A stretch of 64,000 nucleotides of DNA from Dryomyza anilis (Eukaryota; Arthropoda; Insecta; Diptera; Dryomyzidae): NCBI GenBank assembly GCA_951804985.1, contig OX638130.1, positions 109,132,040 to 109,196,039 of the forward strand, written 5' to 3'. Below are positions 63,301 through 64,000 of the stretch, piece by piece (positions within the stretch are counted from its first letter, which is position 1; every line of letters starts with the position of its first letter). Below the pieces are notes generated by a model. The model had not been told where the DNA came from. It made no database searches and worked only from the letters and a program-made list of their open reading frames with translations. The translations under genes and the position numbers were made by a program.

Positions 63301-63479
63301 CTATTTGGTGAAGGCGTCTTTTTTTGTTTGTTTAAATTAAGAAATTTACATTTTTTTCCACTATACTATAGCAGGAGCATAAGCTGTGGGACTACGAGGC
63401 CTGCAAATGTAGATGTCGAGAGGCGCAAAACTGCACCACAGGCACCGTATTCGATGAGAATCAATGCCAATGCATAGAG
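45363..63479 (+). CDS. Pvf1: Pvf1-like PDGF/VEGF growth factor (3' end outside window)
   Basis: Seven coding exons: 45363-45560, 55387-55492, 62592-62624, 62720-62916, 63015-63128, 63201-63284 and 63375-63479 (or from 63372). They join in phase to 279 residues with more exons expected beyond the window. Residues 1-27 are a signal peptide (hydrophobic core, then AAAQ). The cystine-knot domain spans ~124-211: Cys124, PKCTRVKRCSGCC (Cys150, 156, 159, 160), Cys167 and CKCDC (207-211). Behind it lie Cys-rich segments with CRCIC, CKCRC and CQC, the VEGF-C-like tail kept in insect Pvfs. Drosophila Pvf1 is a secreted ligand of the PVR receptor tyrosine kinase in border-cell and hemocyte guidance. Choice of Pvf1 over Pvf2/3 rests mainly on neighbourhood. 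Coding intron 1 is 9.8 kb; intron 2 (7.1 kb) contains an antisense gene. Confidence 0.88.
45561..47929. other. Pvf1 coding intron 1, first part
   Basis: AT-rich intronic sequence with no recognised exon or gene. A short 'acatcccaacaaacatt' near 45951 matches the left end of the repeat at 11375. Confidence 0.45.
47930..48475. repeat. ATACCCTACAC-family repeat, reverse orientation
   Basis: It ends 'cataggtgtagggtataaaa', the inverse of the family start, preceded by 'gatcaagaatatatatactt' and a tract of GACAGACGGAC units (~48315-48345). Upstream are two 'gtgggcggatcacg.cca' phrases. It lies in Pvf1 intron 1. Confidence 0.6.
48476..52089. other. Pvf1 coding intron 1, middle part
   Basis: No gene. 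A fragment starting 'ataccctacacccaagggta' at about 50269 is a short ATACCCTACAC-family remnant reaching ~50400. Around 50940-51060 there is a less AT-rich patch with 'cgacggcgtcacttcactcg' and 'gcaagtgacgtgagtaataa', unexplained and possibly regulatory. Confidence 0.4.
52090..52392 (-). mobile_element. Full-length tRNA-derived SINE with 8-bp target duplication
   Basis: ACTGCATT lies at 52082-52089 and 52393-52400. On the minus strand: 'agctcagtggttagtgcgtt', 'ggactgcgagccgaaaggtc', B-box CGGTTCAAGCCTGG, body, and 3' 'caaactattattattattaa'. Its distal target duplication directly touches the TIR of the element at 52401. Confidence 0.9.
52401..52977. mobile_element. Complete TIR element (CACGGAGGGAAA family)
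   Basis: CACGGAGGGAAAAAAGTTCT at the left pairs with the right end, whose inverse reads CACGGAGGGAAATAAAATTC. The interior has two near-inverse 'gaacacgtgttc' sites (around 52604 and 52729), non-coding. No clear target duplication is visible. The interrupted sister copy is at 7683-9340. Located in Pvf1 intron 1. Confidence 0.75.
52978..54240. other. Pvf1 intron 1, no gene; shared repeat phrase near 53450-53550
   Basis: 'tcacaccaactatcacaatttccc' and what follows resembles 34670-34760 and, less closely, 12930-13000. So sequence downstream of the ATACCCTACAC elements belongs to a wider repeat unit. Confidence 0.4.
54389..54880. repeat. ATACCCTACAC element lacking the GTCT tract
   Basis: Nearly identical to 12319-12894 at both ends and across most of the interior, but about 106 bp is missing just after 'catctccggtatgga', removing the 'ttcttgatcagcatg' block and the GTCT tract. 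It lies inside an older repeat (54240-55210) that appears without the insertion, rearranged, at 61640-61995. Confidence 0.75.
55493..56946. other. Pvf1 intron 2, 5' part; 3' flank of the antisense gene
   Basis: AT-rich with no further gene. The last several hundred bases should contain the 3' UTR of the minus-strand gene ending at 56947; I could not choose a poly(A) site. Confidence 0.45.
56947..61048 (-). CDS. Antisense nested gene in Pvf1 intron 2: NTF2-like protein, 5' end missing
   Basis: Three consecutive coding exons on the minus strand, 61048-60877, 60809-60720 and 57997-56947, have good GT-AG sites and join in phase to about 437 residues plus stop. At least one upstream exon with the start codon was not found. 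The first two exons encode EVAAVLAQYMSMFQGD, GVVDWFGRSIRGHNKI and YELRAEYQHVNF, which resemble the helix and first strands of an NTF2-like fold (compare the RGR/RGH-x-I signature). A low-complexity acidic insert follows, then strands like PVRMRLSYRRR and IQFALVIYENLDK that could complete the fold, then a disordered basic tail with TPPATPKRKPRLP. I do not recognise the specific gene. The intron between the last two exons is 2.7 kb of extreme T-rich sequence (A-rich in the transcript). Confidence 0.7.
58080..60715. repeat. Extreme T/A low-complexity intron with 17-bp tandem repeat and internal duplication
   Basis: Almost pure T and A over 2.6 kb. At about 58975-59163 it is a tandem of ATAAAGATTTTTATTTT (17 bp, about 8-10 units). 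A longer segment starting 'acaaacatttttgtttt' then 'ttccgattttggtttaatta' occurs at about 58860 and again near 59690, with 'atctagctatataatt' about 430 and 300 bases later, pointing to a ~700-830-bp duplication. It lies within both the antisense gene intron and Pvf1 intron 2. Confidence 0.85.
61049..62156. repeat. Upstream of nested gene; rearranged old repeat at 61640-61995
   Basis: 61650-61860 is, inverted, the sequence flanking the insertion at 54389-54880 ('aaaacgttacgta', 'gtatgcagtcaaaa', 'ttgtcaagactaatta'). 61905-61995 matches 55134-55220 in direct orientation ('tctaatga.aaa.aa', 'aataattta', 'cagagcat'). No start exon for the antisense gene could be identified here. Confidence 0.5.
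62157..62341. mobile_element. Fold-back element, ~85-bp inverted arms
   Basis: The left arm starts 'gcctgaatcaca' and includes 'caacttttgaatcaattttc', 'aaataattttaatatcaat'. The right arm is its reverse complement with few changes, separated by ~15 bases. TCGAA lies at both borders (62152-62156 and 62338-62342), possibly a target duplication. The frame at 62192-62656 crosses it and is not a gene. It lies 250 bp upstream of Pvf1 exon 3. Confidence 0.75.
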
Positions 63480-63591
63480 GTGAGTTGGGTAGGGTAGCGA
63501 TTAATGAGGAACTTAAATTTCTTTTAATTTTATATCATTATTTATTGACTTATTTATGTTGATTTATTTTAAATATCAACTATTTATTTTA

Positions 63592-63645
63592 TCGTCACCC
63601 ATATTTCATGCCAAGAGCGAATGTGTAATTTGTGACACTTATAAT
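63592..63645. repeat. End fragment of the TCGTCACT TIR element in Pvf1 intron
   Basis: 'tcgtcacccatatttcatgc' followed by 'caagagcgaatgtgtaattt' matches the left terminus of 1163-2178 with a few changes. Confidence 0.55.
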
Positions 63646-64000
63646 GTAAAACGAACGAAACGAATTCGTTAAAATATCGATTGAAAGATGTTTTCAAACT
63701 TAATAAAACAAAAACTTTAAAATATAAGAAAAAAATAACAAAAATATTAGCCAAAACATGTTTGCGATTGTGTCTGAAATACAAAAACAAACAATTTATA
63801 TGAAAGGCGGGCCGTAACGTTTAGGTTACTTTATACCAAGTGACACGAAACACTTCGAAGTGACACCAAACAATTCAAAGTAACAACAAACGATACGTCT
63901 GGCATGTCACACGATTCGTTTTGTATTATATGGGCCGATAATGTACCAAAATCGTGTGTGATTTCGGTGAATATTTTTAGCTGCTAAACTTGTTGAGAAA
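63646..64000. other. Pvf1 intron continuing past the window edge
   Basis: After the GTGAGT donor at 63480 no further exon is seen before the edge. 63835-63925 repeats 'agtgacac.aaac..ttc' phrases. Confidence 0.4.

Overview
The window looks like nuclear DNA from a higher (schizophoran) fly. The genome is strongly AT-rich, introns are GT-AG and often large, and the density of small transposons is high. The three recognisable genes have clear Drosophila counterparts: a Flacc/ZC3H13-type m6A-writer subunit, a MINDY-3-type deubiquitinase (CG7332-like) and a Pvf1-type PDGF/VEGF ligand. From memory these three map near each other on the D. melanogaster X, so the window may keep an ancestral Muller-A neighbourhood. 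I cannot name the species. The tRNA-derived SINEs and dense MITEs suggest a large-genome fly rather than Drosophila.

Layout. 1-16.4 kb is gene-poor and repeat-rich: TA-flanked MITEs, SINEs, and a non-LTR retrotransposon fragment inserted in a MITE. At 16427-16737 is a small minus-strand gene with a good TATA/initiator promoter. It is head-to-head with flacc (17490-22143, three exons, plus strand). A repeat-filled gap (22.2-28.4 kb) holds an RTE-like reverse-transcriptase relic, a second retroelement 3' end and a ~1 kb fold-back element. The seven-exon MINDY-3 gene (28495-33562, minus) is convergent with flacc; its large first intron carries a full-length SINE and a MITE. 33.6-45.3 kb is intergenic or upstream regulatory DNA containing a 1.2 kb hAT-type element and a Helitron-type element. 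Pvf1 starts at 45363 and runs off the window: I resolve seven coding exons to 63479, with a 9.8 kb first coding intron and a 7.1 kb second one. That second intron contains an antisense nested gene (56947-61048, 5' end not found) with an NTF2-like segment; one of its introns is an extreme T-rich tract of about 2.6 kb.

Function. The genes are not an operon and probably do not act together: mRNA methylation (flacc), K48-ubiquitin trimming (MINDY-3), and secreted PVR-ligand signalling (Pvf1). The most distinctive non-genic content is a tRNA-derived SINE family (about nine copies or fragments, four with target duplications), two hAT-type MITEs with perfect 8-bp target duplications, a Helitron with canonical ends, and several nested insertions that allow relative dating. 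All splice sites and family calls come from reading the sequence, not from searches.
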